DNA of 64,000 nt from NCBI RefSeq assembly GCF_033807715.1, contig NC_084601.1, positions 14,346,690-14,410,689 on the forward strand. Reading direction: 5' to 3'. This document shows, piece by piece, positions 1-10,200 of this stretch (its first letter is position 1; each line of letters begins with the position of its first letter). Both the position numbers and the translations under genes were made by a program. The notes beneath the pieces were generated by a model. That model searched no databases, was not told the origin of the DNA, and saw nothing but the letters and a program-made list of their open reading frames with translations. Source of the DNA: Cololabis saira. Taxonomy: Eukaryota; Chordata; Actinopteri; Beloniformes; Belonidae.

Positions 1-1180
1 TCCCTCAGTTTGACAGATAAACATTACAGTTGTTCACTAATGTTGCCGTGATGACGGGTGCCGTTGTCACAACATCATCCCACAGCAGCTACAGTAGACC
101 CTACTGTCTGAGTCATTGCTGGGGTAGAGGAGGGAACGGGATGATTATACCACAAATACCACTCAGTATTTATGATCGGGATGTGTAGTATTCTGAATAT
201 GTGATGAGACCGGTGAGAAATGACACACACAAATGTATGATGCTCCCCCTGCTAAAACGATTTTTAGAAACGGCTGCAGTTCAGGATGTGGTAGATGATG
301 CAGAAAAGAACAAGTACGTGGACAGTGAGAGCTGTGAAGAGAGATTCACCACAAGTCTGCGGGTCAGAGAGGAGGGAGGGCGAGGGAATTAAAATGTGCT
401 GACTACAACGGCATTAAGCATTAGTTGACGAGATTAGAGAGGAGGATCGGCCCAGCTGTAGGCCGCGTGAAGACGCACGATATAATCAGTCAGTGGACGA
501 GTTATCTTGGAGAGATATTTTTCTAGGTTTCTTTAGTAAAAAAAAAACAAAAAGAAAAAACCCAAAAGAAACTGATGGTGTTGTTGATGAACTAATTCAT
601 TTATTTATTTAAAAAGATTGACCTCCAGCATAGATTATGCATAAACATTGCTCTGGTTTCACAGACTGTTTGTGTAGAGTCAAGTTTTCTAATAAGAGAA
701 AGGAAAAAAGTAATCTAAAAAGTAAAAAGTAATGGCATCTTCAAACCTAAACAAAGTTTGCAGTTGGAGTAACTATAAGACATTTTGTCTGCCGTGCTGA
801 GTAATAAGAGCAGTCTTAAGGAATGGTGCAGCGATTAATCAATTTGGAGACTTGGATTAAGCAGTGGGAGTCGAGGTTCAGGAGCCCGTTTGATTGGGAA
901 ATGATTCATAAACTGGACTGGAAGAAGTGGTCAGCCTTTCTTGGAAAAGGACGCAAACGTATCAGAACATAAAAAAGGAAAAAACATTTCCTACAACTAA
1001 CAGTAAACATACAGCTCTTTTGATAATGATATGAATCTTTTCAACACAGGACTTTGTTATTGAGAATTAGATAGGTCAGTTGTTTATGTTATGTGGGGAA
1101 ACGCATACAAGACCCATCTAAAACCAATTTTTATATTACAGAAACAAATAATATGAATAATAAAGAGAAAAGCGTTATAG
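1..1180. other. Non-coding stretch, nothing recognised
   Basis: AT-rich sequence with no ORF resembling a known protein and no terminal repeats that I can pair. The 63-codon open frame near 201-392 has no recognisable motif. The missing 5' exons of the downstream acyl-CoA dehydrogenase were looked for here and not seen. Confidence 0.5.
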
Positions 1181-1204
1181 GATATAGGATATAGTCAGTC
1201 AAGC

Positions 1205-1560
1205 TGCAAACCTTATTGGTCCCATTCAAAGCTCACAACAATCTCCTTCCACGCAGTATCCAGGAGCTGTTCAAAATCCAGGAAAACAAATATGAACTGA
1301 GAAATGCCGGTTCGTTCAAAAACCAAAACGCAAGAACAAAGTCAAAAGAACATTGTACTTCAGTAAATGGTGTAAAACTATGGAATTGTTGCGAAAAGGA
1401 CTTAAGAATGTGTAGTTCGATCCATACCTTCAAAAAACTGTTTAAAATTAAGACTATCAACAGATATAAAAAAATACTGTAATGGGATATATTGTAATGC
1501 AATCAAATTCATTGACCATATATTATATGATAGTGTAACAGATGTATTATTGCACTGTGT
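1205..1560 (+). mobile_element. Non-LTR retrotransposon 3' end (reverse transcriptase C-terminal tail)
   Basis: An open frame at 1216-1482 reads like the extreme C-terminus of a CR1/L2/jockey-type LINE ORF2. It has a 'KAHNNLLP..IQELF' segment, then 'VKLWNC' and a final 'FKKLFK' basic run, the usual 'LWN....FK..FK' tail of these polymerases, and it stops at 1482. Upstream RT motifs are absent, so this is a 5'-truncated copy. The following AT-rich stretch is probably its 3' UTR. Family assignment below non-LTR level is not possible by eye. Confidence 0.6.
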
Positions 1561-3480
1561 GTATGTACTGTCTGTGTGCATGAGAGTATGTTTGTGGTTG
1601 CTTTCACAGATATTGGTTATATATTGTGGTTCGATATTCTGCAGTTTGTGATCAAGGGCTTTAAAAAGGTTAACGGGGCCTTAAGCGCACCAAGCGAGTC
1701 TTGCAGACTTAGAGCCCCGTTTGACATTTGCCAAAATGACGCTCTGAGGCGCTCCGTGGGCGGCGACGACTGTAATACTCGGAAAACGGTGGAACAGACA
1801 GAACTAAAACAGGGCTTACACCCGCCCTGTTTTATTTTTTTATTTATTTTTTTTTAAACTGGAACAAATTTAATGTGTCTGTTTACAACATTTCAAGCCA
1901 TCCAGCGAGTCTCTGTTGGGCTGTCCGTTGACAAAAAAACTCAACTTTTTCCACTCGATTACCTGTCAAAACATGAGAAGAGGAAGTTTTTCTTTGGCGT
2001 CCATGTTGTGGGAGAAGACTATGATGACCCCTGGCTCCCTGCCTGTTTTCCTCTGCTCCGAGAGGGAGCTATCTGCGGATTATGCCATAGAGATGGCCGT
2101 GTCCCCTGCTTGACATATACAGCCTGCAGCCCTGCACATTTCCTTTTTTTTCCCCCCTTTGACAGTGTATTTGGAAAGTAAATGTTTAAATGCATTCTCA
2201 ATAGTATTTTACAATTTAAAAATTATACTAACACACTTGTTTCATACAGTAAAGATGATGTATGCACTCACAGTGTTGAAAAATCAGTATAATTACCGGT
2301 AGATCTATTTCCATTGCAGAAGTGTGTTTAATCATCAGAAAACTGCAATAAGCTTCTTTCATCATTGTTGCTTCCTACTTGCTATTAAACCCTGTGCTTC
2401 AAACGGAGATCCACCCCTTGAAAAACCTGCGATGAGGAACATCTGCCGCTATGAAGAAACATATGTACACGGGCTCGACATTTGGGACAGAGTTCCGTTT
2501 GGTTTTTCTCCTGCTTGCTTGTTCAACCAGACAACCCGCTGGCTTGTTTAAAGCGGGGGAAACCTCTGCGCTTCCCTTTCGTTCACATTTACCGCCGCAG
2601 GGTTTCCAGGGCTCGGAGACTTATCGTCCAGCAGCTGCACCTGTTTCCTCTTGTTTGCTTGCCCCATAATATTTCCCTCGCTCTGGTGTCCACATTTGTT
2701 TGGCCGTCTTTCTTTTTTTTTTTCCTTCCCCCATTTTTGAAAGTCTGCCAAACTGTGACTCTCATTTTTGGATGAAGTGATATTAAAACACTTTACAGAT
2801 AAATTCAGTCTTGTTTGTTCATCTGTCGGCTCCATATGCACTATTCATTTATTCATGAGAAATCTTTGCACAGGAATATTGTCACATGCTCAGCCTTGTT
2901 GCTTCTGACTACATGGACGTTATTGTCCAGACAAAATGTCTAAAAAAGATTAAATGTCAGGTCACATTTGCTTGACCAGTCATGAGGTTGTGATATTTTA
3001 TTTCGGAGACAACTGTGGACGGAGAAATGATCTTTCCAGGTGTCAGGTTGTGTGTCATGCAAACAGGAACTCATAGTCAGTGATGAGCAGCATTCTGAAC
3101 GAACTGCAAATTATGTTTGGTTGATTTGGCCAAAATAAAGAGCATGACGGTAATCAAACAGGGAACTAATGAAAGCATGAATCAATGTCACCACGGCCCA
3201 TGAACGGCTTGACTTTTGCTAGAAGTCAAAGGTGCCAGAAGCTTGACCTGACAATAAAATCAATCCGTTTATCAATCTTTAAACTGATAAACGGATTGAT
3301 CACAACGGAGCAAACACAATGGATTCAGTTTTACTCGCATTCAACCTGTTCCACTCCAGGGGGACTCTACTGCAGAGAAGCAGATGGGCATTCAAAGTAG
3401 GCTGGAGCTTAACAGATTAATAATTAAAGGAAGTTGGGCCGAGTTTAACATCATCCACACACCTGTGATGGGTTCCAGCA
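1561..3480. other. Intergenic sequence with two small hairpins
   Basis: No gene or transposon end is recognised. At about 1808-1835 a 10-bp perfect hairpin (AAAACAGGGC / GCCCTGTTTT) is followed by a T-rich run. At 3259-3300 there is a perfect 16-bp hairpin, listed separately. Open frames here have no recognisable motif. Confidence 0.4.
3259..3300. repeat. Perfect 16-bp inverted repeat, 10-nt loop
   Basis: The left arm ATCAATCCGTTTATCA (3259-3274) is matched exactly by TGATAAACGGATTGAT (3285-3300), separated by a 10-nt loop (3275-3284). It does not fit any of the transposon termini around it. Confidence 0.9.
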
Positions 3481-3489
3481 TGCTTAATG

Positions 3490-3710
3490 AACCAGGCTTG
3501 ATTGGCAGATAGATTTGCAGATCGTCTGCATACAGCTTTTTTTTTTCTTCCCTTGTTTATGTAAGCACTTTGAGATTATTCATGAAAAGTGCTCTACAAA
3601 TAAAATGTATTATTATTATTATTAGACATTATTACCGGATATTATGGACGCTAATGGACAGCAAAAAAAGAACAGGGCCCAAAACCGATCCCTGTGGCAT
3701 GCCAGATGGC
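3490..3710 (-). mobile_element. LINE reverse transcriptase fragment, split by a second LINE tail
   Basis: On the minus strand, 3665-3703 encodes GMPQGSVLGPVLF, the hallmark '(V/M)PQGSVLGP.LF' block of LINE reverse transcriptases. At 3521-3532 the catalytic YADD follows, in the context 'LYADDLQIYLP'. Both blocks read in the expected order for one minus-strand element. Between them, at about 3540-3640, lies a plus-strand LINE 3' tail. RT domain only; no intact ORF. Confidence 0.7.
3540..3635 (+). mobile_element. LINE 3' tail with TTA microsatellite
   Basis: The sequence runs 'GTAAGCACTTTGAG', then 'AAGTGCTCTACAAATAAA', then (ATT)n. This is the common fish L2-like 3' terminus, in which a short conserved 3' end is followed by a simple repeat. 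It sits between the two RT blocks of the minus-strand LINE and so looks like a later insertion. Confidence 0.55.
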
Positions 3711-3719
3711 TGAGGTGAT

Positions 3720-4257
3720 GATTCAATTCAATTTTATTTATATAGCATCTCTTACAATAGAAGTTGTCTGTAGGCGCTCTCCAGAGACCCAGAACATAAA
3801 CCCCCGAGCAATTATTACATAAACAATGGGAGGTAAAAAACTCCCATTGGGGGAGAAAAACCTTGAGCCAGACAGTGACAAGAAAAACTCCCCTTGAGGG
3901 GGGAGGAAACCTTGAGCAAGACCTGGATCATAAGGGGGGACCCTCCTGCCGGAGGTCAGCCGGGTACAGCAGGAAAAGAGAGATCAGAAAGAGAGGATGA
4001 AGAACAGAGACAGGGGGGGTGGCACAGATGTATTGTCAAGAAGGGAAAGAGAAGGAGAGGAGAGCAAAAGGGGTGTGGGTCCCTGCTCAGTGGATCATGT
4101 TGGTGTCAGCGTAGCTGAAATGCACAACAACGTAGAAGGCAGATCAATTGGCAATAGAACATGGCAGCATCAGCCAGCGCTTGACAACATCCACTCTATC
4201 AACAGGAAGTCTTATTGCCTTATTAGAGCCTTATATTATTCTCTATTTTATTTAATA
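3720..4257. repeat. Dispersed fish repeat beginning TTCAATTTTATTTATATAGC
   Basis: It begins with the widespread teleost 'ttcaattttatttatatagc' motif, followed by several 'aaaaactcccct' and 'aggaaaccttgagcaagacc' blocks, which are typical of a very abundant fish dispersed repeat. I cannot assign its class. Its end is not sharply defined; it is taken up to the hAT target duplication. Open frames inside are not genes. Confidence 0.5.
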
Positions 4258-4265
4258 CACTAAAT
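4258..4265. repeat. Target site duplication CACTAAAT (left)
   Basis: The 8-bp CACTAAAT is repeated exactly at 6224-6231 and flanks a 1,958-bp element with matching termini. Eight bases is the duplication length of hAT transposons. Confidence 0.9.
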
Positions 4266-6223
4266 CAGGCATGTCAAACTCAGTTTGGCTCTGGGGCCGG
4301 ATCCAGACTTTCTGTTCTCAGGTGGGCCGGAACAGTAAAAGAATGTCAACTCCAAATATTTAGCTTTGTTTTTCAGTACTATGGTTTATCATTCAGCCTA
4401 CATTTGTAGCCTACCCTACATATTATGAGCATGGATAGCAAGGGATCTTTTCTAATCACAACACATTTATTCAAAACAATGGAAAAAAATTATTTTCATG
4501 TTTGGCGGTGAAACTGGTTCATTTTAACAGTTGAGTGAATGCAGTTTTACACCTGAACTAACTCACCAAATTAACAAACTCAAGTGGGAGCTATGAAAAA
4601 AATATTTTGCCTTAATTGTCATACTGCTTTGAAATAAATAAAAAAAGACATACAAAATAAAAGTTATAGCATTGCATGGGCAATAAGATTAGACTATATC
4701 AGATCAAACTACAGGGCTGGGCCTACTAAAGCTGAAAACTTACTGCACAATATTAATTGTCTTAAATATGAAACCAGATTAATCTTATTTTTAATGATCT
4801 GTATTCATGAGTCCAAACACATTTCGTGTCATCACACTTTTTCTCTCTCTCTCTCACTGCATTCCTGCAGTCTACTTGCTGCTGCTGGCTCATGAAACTT
4901 GGCATCTTTTTTCCTTCACAAGTGCATCGATATTAGGTGTCAAATCCTGAGTAGCAGCACATTTAACAATGTCACTTAGGTGTTTATTTGTTAACCTTTA
5001 GTGCTGCTTTGTTTTATTATTGTTCATTACGGAGCACCTGTTCACAAAGATAAGTAGTCCCAAACATGGATAGAACCTTTGCAGCCATGGCTGTTAATTT
5101 GGGGTAACCTGGCTCGAGATATTGATAAAACCTATCCAATCCCACGGACCCAAATGTATCTTTCATAGCGGAATCGCACTGCACGTCAATAAGCTCGAGT
5201 TGAATGTCAGCTGGCATATCAGAAGGTTTTACTGTAAATGGAGAGCGAAAAAAATCCAAATTTGTTCTGAAGTTCACTGAATACCTGAAACCTCTGCTCA
5301 AACTCTCGCAGCAAATCTGTTATGTTGTCTTTATATTTATCCAAATCATTATCTGGACAGTCCGGTGCCTTCGGGCGCACAGCTGTGAGGCAAGAGCAAT
5401 GCGCGGTGTCACCGTTGGATAGCTGCGTCTCCCACAGTGACAGTTTCATCTTGAACGCACTTATGCTGTCGTAATATTTGAGTGACAACTCTGTTACGGC
5501 CCTGCAATGTAGTGTTAAATGTATTCAAGTGTTACGTAATATCAACCATAAACGCAAGATCCTGCACCCATTCCTTGCATTTAAGTTCCTTTACTAGGCG
5601 TCCCTTCTTCTCCATGAAATGTCCAATTTCCCCTCGTACGTAGCTCAAAGAAGCGCTTGACTACTGCACCTCTGCTTAACCACCGCACATCAGTGTGGTA
5701 TGGTAGGCCAGCATCAATGTCATTATCACTGAGAAATGTGTCAAACTGACGGTTATTAAGCCAGCGCGCTCTGATGAAATTGACAGTGCTCACAACCACA
5801 TGGTCCATTTGCAGTGTTTTGCAACATACGCCTCCTGATACAAAATACAGTGAAATACCCAAAACTCTTGTCCTCCATTTGCAGTCTGTACTTTGTCACG
5901 GAATTTTGTGGCAACGCCTGCCTTTCTTCCGACCATTGATGGTGCACCGTCAGTAGCCAGGCTCACGGCACGGGACCAGTCCGCTCCCACCTTGTCCAGC
6001 GCTCCAACGAGAGAGCTGAAAATGTCATGCGCTGCTGTGGTGTCATTCATGGGAACCAATTCAAGCAGCTCCTCGGTGATGGTCAAAGTTTCATCAACAC
6101 CTCTAAGAGGTGGAAGCTAGAGACTCGCTTCTTTTTTTGACATACTCAGAAATGTATGCCGGGCCGGATTAAATCATCCAACGGGCCGGGTCCGGCCCGT
6201 GGGCCGTATGTTTGACATGCCGG
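4266..6223 (-). mobile_element. hAT DNA transposon, full length, degenerate
   Basis: The left end is CAGGCATGTCAAAC and the inverted right end CCGGCATGTCAAAC (13 of 14 identical), inside exact 8-bp duplications CACTAAAT. The sub-terminal regions are also inverted GC-rich 'GGGCCGG..' runs. The interior holds a minus-strand transposase-like coding region (about 4998-6115). Length, 8-bp duplication and protein type agree with an originally autonomous hAT of the group whose transposases resemble the vertebrate GTF2IRD2/ZBED-type domesticated proteins. Sequence before about 4990 is non-coding. Confidence 0.88.
5017..6115 (-). pseudogene. hAT transposase pseudogene (C-terminal half)
   Basis: Four minus-strand open segments follow each other in the order expected of one protein: about 6086-5793 ('SLATDGAPSMVGRKAGV', the conserved TDGAPSM block of this hAT group), 5862-5584 ('HTDVRWLSRGAVVKRFFELR', the conserved 'DVRWLSRG' block), 5488-5222, and 5301-5017 (C-terminal dimerisation region with 'FGTTYLCEQ', equivalent to the conserved 'S.FGSTYLCE' motif). 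They lie in different frames, so at least three frameshifts have broken the gene. The N-terminal zinc-finger part is not seen; the element carries non-coding DNA on both sides. No function expected. Confidence 0.85.
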
Positions 6224-6231
6224 CACTAAAT
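6224..6231. repeat. Target site duplication CACTAAAT (right)
   Basis: Exact match to 4258-4265, immediately after the right terminus of the hAT element. Confidence 0.9.
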
Positions 6232-7125
6232 CCTACAGTTGATTTAAGTCATTCTTGAATTAAGTTAAGCAAATTGCTGTACCCTATTGTATCCTGAGGG
6301 AAAAAGAAAATTGCTCCACCACACAAGTGTTTGCAGGGGTTTGGACAAATGTGGATTATAAACGGCTTTTTGACATACAGCTGGATGGATGGATGGTAAT
6401 TCCAGTGTTGAACTCCCGAGTTTGCTTCTCCTCATGTTGTTTTCACGTTTGGATTTGAAGTCCAAGTCTAAATACAGCTCAAGATAAATGTGAGAAGAAA
6501 GTACCCCACCAAAAACTAGCATTTGTGTGTTCCGTATGTTTGTGTAAAAATGGATCGGTTCATAGGTCGCAAAAGAGATTTTCTTTAATGAGGATGACTG
6601 ATGGTGAAGGATGCATGCTCGACTGCATAACTCTAAAAAGGAGGCACTGTTTTTATTAAACGTCTCCACTTTCTGAGTGGAGAAATACACAGGTCTGATA
6701 TGCTTCGAAAAGTGAATGATATGAGCCCGAGATTGCAGTGACTACACATACAATACAACGTGCTGCTGATTTCCCAGCAGCCCCTTATCCACATAATCAC
6801 AGAAAAAATTAAGGAAACATCCTGTGCCGACAGATCACAATATTGTGTGTGTGTTTGTGTGTGTGTGTGTGTGCACGTGTGTTCATACATCTGTGGAGTG
6901 GAGATTGTATCACAGAGATAAAAGAAATAATTAAAATCCGACAGGATGACTGGTTCAGTGATTGGCATGTGACTTGAAAGCAGCCTCCTCTTTTAACGTA
7001 GCGCTGAAGCTCCACATCAGTTATGAGATTCCTCAGAAAAAAGAACAAACAAAAGAAATGTGGAGAGAATAACACAAGAGCTAACTTGCAGACTTGAACT
7101 GTGCTTTTTTTTTTCTTGCGTGCAG
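6232..7125. other. Intergenic or intronic sequence with a GT run
   Basis: No coding segment is recognised. A short imperfect (GT)n microsatellite lies at 6844-6873. The 141- and 111-codon open frames on the minus strand have no domain signature. If the 5' exons of the acyl-CoA dehydrogenase lie upstream, this is intron. Confidence 0.5.
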
Positions 7126-7255
7126 AGTACGGAGGCCTGGGCCTCGACTTCAGCTACAGCGCGGCCGTGGCGGAGGAGCTGGGCTCCATCCGCTGCGGAG
7201 GCATCCCCATGGCCATCGGGGTGCAGAGCGACATGGCCACTCCAGCACTGGCCAG
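7126..7255 (+). CDS. Acyl-CoA dehydrogenase exon (first seen in window)
   Basis: It is preceded by a polypyrimidine tract and 'TGCAG', and followed by GTACGG. It begins with the last two bases of a codon, so an upstream exon must exist. It encodes [10 protein letters not shown] through SDMATPALA, the N-terminal/middle domain junction. Confidence 0.93.
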
Positions 7256-10200
7256 GTACGGACCCGGCAAATTTCTCTAACTATTTGTCTAACGATCCCC
7301 CCCCCACCGCTGCCTCTGTCTCTTCTGAACCATCTCTAGAGACTCTCAGGAAAAAGCTGAAGTACATATTAATTCAAACATTCTTTTGATTTCAGACGCT
7401 TTGGCTGTCAAACCAATTAGCCTGGAGACATGTATCACATTTATTTATAGATATAATCACTGAAAACTAAACCGAATGTAAGCCTTTCATCTATCCTCTT
7501 CTTACATCAATCGTTTTTTTGAATCTCTTTATTTTACTTTATTTGCTGTAACAGCAGACCCCGGTGACCCTGCAAAGGATTAAACAGCTGTAGTAAAAGG
7601 ATGGATGTTGTAACAGCAAGTTTCCTCTTCCATTTGATGTAAATTTAAAGTTGCAAACTTCTACAAAATCCTTGGGCTTAGTGTTGAAAACTACTTCTAA
7701 CTGCAGAAGTAGGTTGTTTTTTTGTTTTGTAGATAGCACCGGAGCCAAAAAGGCTGCAGAGAAGATAAGCAGATGCAGAAATCTGCAAAAGAGTAAAAGG
7801 AAAGTTCAGCACCATCAGCTCTGCACAGATGTGAGGCCACTCTGCCAACACTGCCCTTAAAGATTATGAAGTGACTTACTCTGGTGTGCACTTCTTTAAA
7901 AACTAAAGACGGAGAAAAGGAAAATCCTCCCATCGTTTTAGCATTAATTTCACATTTGACATGGTGGGTGGGCTAAATGATTATAACTGGTAACCGTTTC
8001 ACCCACGGTGGGCCTTGTCGTGTGGAGTCCTTCTGCTAAAGTGCTGACGACACAAGACAGAATTCAGTGAAATAGACATTTGGGGCAGTTTGAGTCTCAG
8101 GAGCTTAATTAGGAGATGTACAATCGCCTTCAACAAGGTTTAAGTACAAAGCAAGCTGCACAATAGGGGGGACGCCCCCCCCTCTCTGTCCCACTGGAAA
8201 TGGAATTGCCTCAAACATGGCAGCCTTGTAACGGCGGCTGTGTACTGCACATTGTTATTTAGGCATTTGCCTGACATTTGACTAATCCTGCATCCTCGTG
8301 GGACTTTACAGTGTCATACTGTTCTCAGTATTTTATTCTGTTTGTTTTAGTTGACCACATTTTGGTATGCTTGTCCCTGTTCGTGCAGGTTTGGCTCAGA
8401 TGAGCTGAAGAAAGAGTTCCTCGTTCCCACCATCATGGGAGATAAAGTGGCCTGTCTCGGAGTCTCGGAGGTCGGAGCTGGCTCTGATGTCTCCAGTACG
8501 TCTTTTCCTAAACAATTCAAAGATGATTTGTTTTCCTATAATTCCCGTTTTTTTGCTGAAATGTCACTTTTAGGGGGGAGCGTGTTTGTTTAGCATCATT
8601 TGATCGTCACATCATTCTGGGTCTCCTGCTTTACTTCTACCGTATTAATGTATTACTTGTAGTTAGGGCTGGGCGATATGGACCAAAAGTCATATCTCGA
8701 TATTTTCTAGCTAAATGGCGATACTCGATATATATCTCAATATTTTTTCTGTGCCTTAATTGGGGTTTCCCCCAAAGCATTATAGCATAGCATCTCTGTT
8801 AGCTTCATTTTTTTCTGAGGCAAACCCTTAAAAAAACAGTCAGTTTTAATACAAAGCCTCGTGCCAAATGTCACACAGGTACCTTTATTAACAGAGGTCT
8901 GCACAATATCAAAATGTATAAAACAAATGAAATAAAAATAAACTGCCTGCATATATAGAATAAAAGTGCTTCTTGAATAAAATAAAACAAATATCCCTTT
9001 CCTGCATAACAATTAAATTAAAATACACTGTACAAGTAATACAATGTAGACAGTAACAGGCAGACTTTTCCACTGAGGTTGACAGTTGTGCAAATAACAA
9101 AACAGTTGTGCAAATCTCAAATAAAACATTCAAGTCAATTTGTCACAAAATAAGCTATATCAAAATCATTAAAAAAAAAAAAGTAAAAAAAAATAAATAA
9201 ATTTAAATCGATATAAACAATATTGTCTCGTACCATATCGTGTTTGAAAATATATCGATATATATTAAAATCTCGATATATCGCCCAGCCCTACTTGTAG
9301 TTGTTCGCATTTGAATCAAGGAGATTCATATCAAAGATTTTATTTCTTTTAAACTCTTCTTTGCTACTGATATTTAGTTCTGGGAACTGGCCAGAAGCGT
9401 ATTGCTTCACCAATTTATATTCTGAAAGATCTTGTCTTTGCAACTCTACACTGCGATCCAGGTATCATAACCAAGGCGGTAAGAAAAGGAGATGAATATG
9501 TCATAAACGGAGGAAAAATGTGGACCACCAACGGAACCCAGGCAGACTGGATGTGTCTCCTGGCCAACACCAGCGACGGGCCTCCACACAGGAACAAATC
9601 CCTCATCTGTTTGCCCATGAAACTGCCCGGTAGGACCACTGAGTAAATGGATAACTGTAATAAATGTACGAAGACGTTCATCCTGTTTCATGTTTTTCTG
9701 ATAACAGGAGTGCACATTGCCCGTAAGATTGATAAAATGGGCATGTGGTCATCGGACACAGCTGAGGTGTTTTTCGATGACGTCCGTGTTCCCTGTAAGA
9801 ACCTCATCGGCCAGGAAGGCATGGGCTTCACCTATCAGATGCTTCAGTTCCAGGAAGAGAGGCTCTGGGCAGTGGCCAATGGTGAGTGAAGTGTACTTTT
9901 TGTAATCTTAAACACTCCCTCCCCCCAACCAGTATCCAGTCAGTAGATACGATCTGATGACTGATTTTCATTTTTCAAATTTAATTGTAAGATGTTTTTT
10001 CTGTGATGTCATCTTCCCTTCCGGTATTTTAGTTATTTCAGTTAAACTCCCCAAATCTGGGAGTTCAAGTCACAAAGTTTAAGTAAATAATATTTCGTTT
10101 AATCAGCTGTTTATCTTTGGTTTTGTGTAACAACTGCAGCCACATGAGAAAATGAGTCACTGTCTCTTTAAATTTTAAAGGGTAACTGTATCAGAACATA

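Noticed and set aside
1808..1860. GC hairpin plus T-run resembling a bacterial intrinsic terminator
   Set aside because: The window is vertebrate DNA with spliced genes, so such a terminator has no role; likely coincidental.
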